Assembly: GCF_007995095.1 (NCBI RefSeq)
Contig: NZ_VOPY01000001.1
Coordinates: forward strand, 831,001-895,000
DNA length: 64,000 nt
Direction of reading: 5' to 3'
From: Flavisphingopyxis soli
Lineage (GTDB): Bacteria > Pseudomonadota > Alphaproteobacteria > Sphingomonadales > Sphingomonadaceae
Shown here: piece by piece, positions 63,242-64,000 of the stretch
Layout of the letters: every line of letters starts with the position of its first letter
Numbering within the stretch: position 1 is the stretch's first letter
The notes under the pieces: generated by a model
The model's database searches: none
Told to the model about the DNA's origin: nothing
What the model saw: the letters and a program-made list of their open reading frames with translations, nothing else
Translations under genes and position numbers: made by a program

Positions 63242-63754
63242 ATGCCCGAGCATGGGCCGGAGCCGGTCGTGTTGACCTCCGCGCCCACGCTCACCCTGCT
63301 CGCCCAGTTCATCATCGGCGTGCGCGTCACCTACCTCCTGCTCGCCGCGATCGCCCTATTCATGTGCATCCCCTCGATTGTCCGCGTTGCGACCCAAAGG
63401 TTCGTCATCGGCGACTGGCCGCTCGTCCTGGTCGGCGGTTTTGCCGCGGGCGGGCTGGTGTTCCAGTTGCGGACATTCATCACCGGCACGGGAGACTTTT
63501 CGAGCATCTGGACATTCGTGTCGCTGTGCATCCTCATTTCCACGGTGGGCGTGTTCCTGATGGTCCGCAAGCGACTGCAGTATTTCGCGCAAAAAGCGCG
63601 CCGATGGCTGCCTTACGAGGACCATATCGACGCTCTGGTCGATTTCTGCATCCTCGACACGGTGGAGGGCACAGGCGAGGCACAATTTTTTAGCGACATG
63701 ATGCGCGAGCGCGCGATCAGCATACTCGCCAAGCGTCGGGCGCAGGGCAAATGA
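63242..63754 (+). CDS. Multi-helix membrane protein at the lysis position
   Basis: A 170-residue protein with four hydrophobic helices (residues ~14-33, ~36-52, ~60-78, ~88-108) and a soluble C-terminal part. It may be a holin-like or accessory lysis protein. The ribosome site nearby (AAAGGA) suits ATG 63,225 in another frame, which gives only a 16-residue peptide; start assignment is therefore uncertain. Confidence 0.6.
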   Translation: MPEHGPEPVVLTSAPTLTLLAQFIIGVRVTYLLLAAIALFMCIPSIVRVATQRFVIGDWPLVLVGGFAAGGLVFQLRTFITGTGDFSSIWTFVSLCILISTVGVFLMVRKRLQYFAQKARRWLPYEDHIDALVDFCILDTVEGTGEAQFFSDMMRERAISILAKRRAQGK

Positions 63755-64000
63755 CGCGCCTGTGGGATGGGATTTTGCCGCCCTGGGCGCAAGTCGTCAG
63801 CGTGATCGGCGCTGTTTTGGTGTTCGTCGCGGCGATGTACCGCACGTTGCGTGACACCGACACCAAGCGCCACGAAGTCGACGTCGACGCCGAAACCAAG
63901 CGGATCGAGATCGCGACCAAGTTCTATGTCGATACCTTCGATCGCCAGCGGACCGCGTTGACGCTCGCGCACTCAGACATCGAGCGGATGCGGCAGGAAT
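63751..64000 (+). CDS. Membrane-anchored coiled-coil protein, holin/spanin candidate, partial
   Basis: The first 83 residues, starting inside the previous stop codon. A hydrophobic helix (VVSVIGAVLVFVAAMYRTL) near residues 15-33 is followed by a charged coiled coil (DTDTKRHEVDVDAETKRIEIATKFY). This recalls small phage inner-membrane lysis proteins; the gene runs off the edge. Confidence 0.55.
   Translation, partial: MTRLWDGILPPWAQVVSVIGAVLVFVAAMYRTLRDTDTKRHEVDVDAETKRIEIATKFYVDTFDRQRTALTLAHSDIERMRQE

Larger units (their letters stand above)
25195..64000. mobile_element. Integrated siphovirus-type prophage, right end outside the window
   Basis: From the 3' half of tRNA-Ala to the window end, the genes form a complete temperate-phage programme. 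They run from tyrosine integrase, leftward operon, CI-type repressor with flanking operators and early replication genes through an HK97-like packaging and head module and a lambda-like long-tail module to lysis-position membrane genes. The left boundary is placed at the tRNA 3' end by analogy with other integrases. No second copy of the tRNA end is seen up to 64,000, so attR and the lysis genes should lie beyond. No structural gene looks broken. Confidence 0.93.

Noticed and set aside
63225-63275. ATG 63,225 with a good ribosome site as start of the membrane gene
   Set aside because: Its frame stops after 16 codons; kept only as a note on the uncertain start of the gene at 63,242.
43097-63754. 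The late module as a gene transfer agent rather than a phage
   Set aside because: Some genes resemble GTA parts, but integrase, repressor, operators, primase and helicase mark a self-replicating temperate phage.
25222-64000. A right attachment site inside the window
   Set aside because: I saw no second copy of the tRNA-Ala 3' end; the phage gene set is also still running at 64,000.

Overview
The window reads as a high-GC alphaproteobacterial chromosome, most likely a sphingomonad (Sphingomonadales). Grounds are the protein character throughout, the order aroA-(small membrane gene)-cmk-rpsA-ihfB, a TIGR02300-type zinc-ribbon protein, and many sphingomonad-style palindromic intergenic repeats. 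The genus is inference.

Positions 1 to about 25,220 are host backbone. They hold an SDR fragment, a secreted protein, an S9 lipoprotein peptidase behind a 28-bp perfect palindrome, an AlkA-like glycosylase, a 2Fe-2S ferredoxin, an RlmB-type methyltransferase and tRNA-Tyr. From 14,629 leftwards to 6,207 runs a propionyl-CoA assimilation cluster: pccB, methylmalonyl-CoA epimerase, methylmalonyl-CoA mutase, bioB and pccA. Two small unknown membrane proteins are translationally coupled into it, and a CsaA-like protein ends it. It converts propionyl-CoA to succinyl-CoA and makes the biotin its carboxylase needs. Next come DUF4112, an extracellular solute-binding lipoprotein, an acyltransferase, tRNA-Leu, an ABC-2 exporter pair, ihfB, rpsA, cmk, aroA and tRNA-Ala(GGC).

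From tRNA-Ala to the end of the window lies one large, apparently intact siphovirus-type prophage whose right end is outside the window. A leftward operon (30,086 to 25,249) of coupled small genes ends in a tyrosine integrase beside tRNA-Ala. A control region (about 30,118 to 32,320) holds an S24 CI-type repressor, two moron lipoproteins, and two clusters of a 15-bp operator, GGGG-N7-CCCC, over divergent promoters arranged like lambda OL and OR. The rightward early region carries a Cro-position protein, a CII-like protein, DNA-binding proteins, an adenine methyltransferase, a DnaG-like primase and a P4/D5-type primase-helicase. Two leftward cassettes interrupt it: a RelE/XRE toxin-antitoxin with a membrane protein, and an orphan gene. 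A probable replication origin follows the helicase.

Late genes from 43.1 kb run: putative late regulator, HNH, small and large terminase, portal, protease, HK97 capsid, connectors, tail tube, tail chaperones G and GT joined by a GGGAAAC -1 frameshift, tape measure, tail-tip proteins, a 1371-residue J-like protein, and membrane proteins at the lysis position.

The most notable non-gene signals are the operator network, a palindromic element inserted in frame in pccA and the mutase gene, matching hairpin-plus-repeat arrays after two tRNA genes, a 60-bp element able to fold as a three-way junction, and a capsid protein with a signal-peptide-like N terminus. All calls come from reading the sequence; no database search was run.
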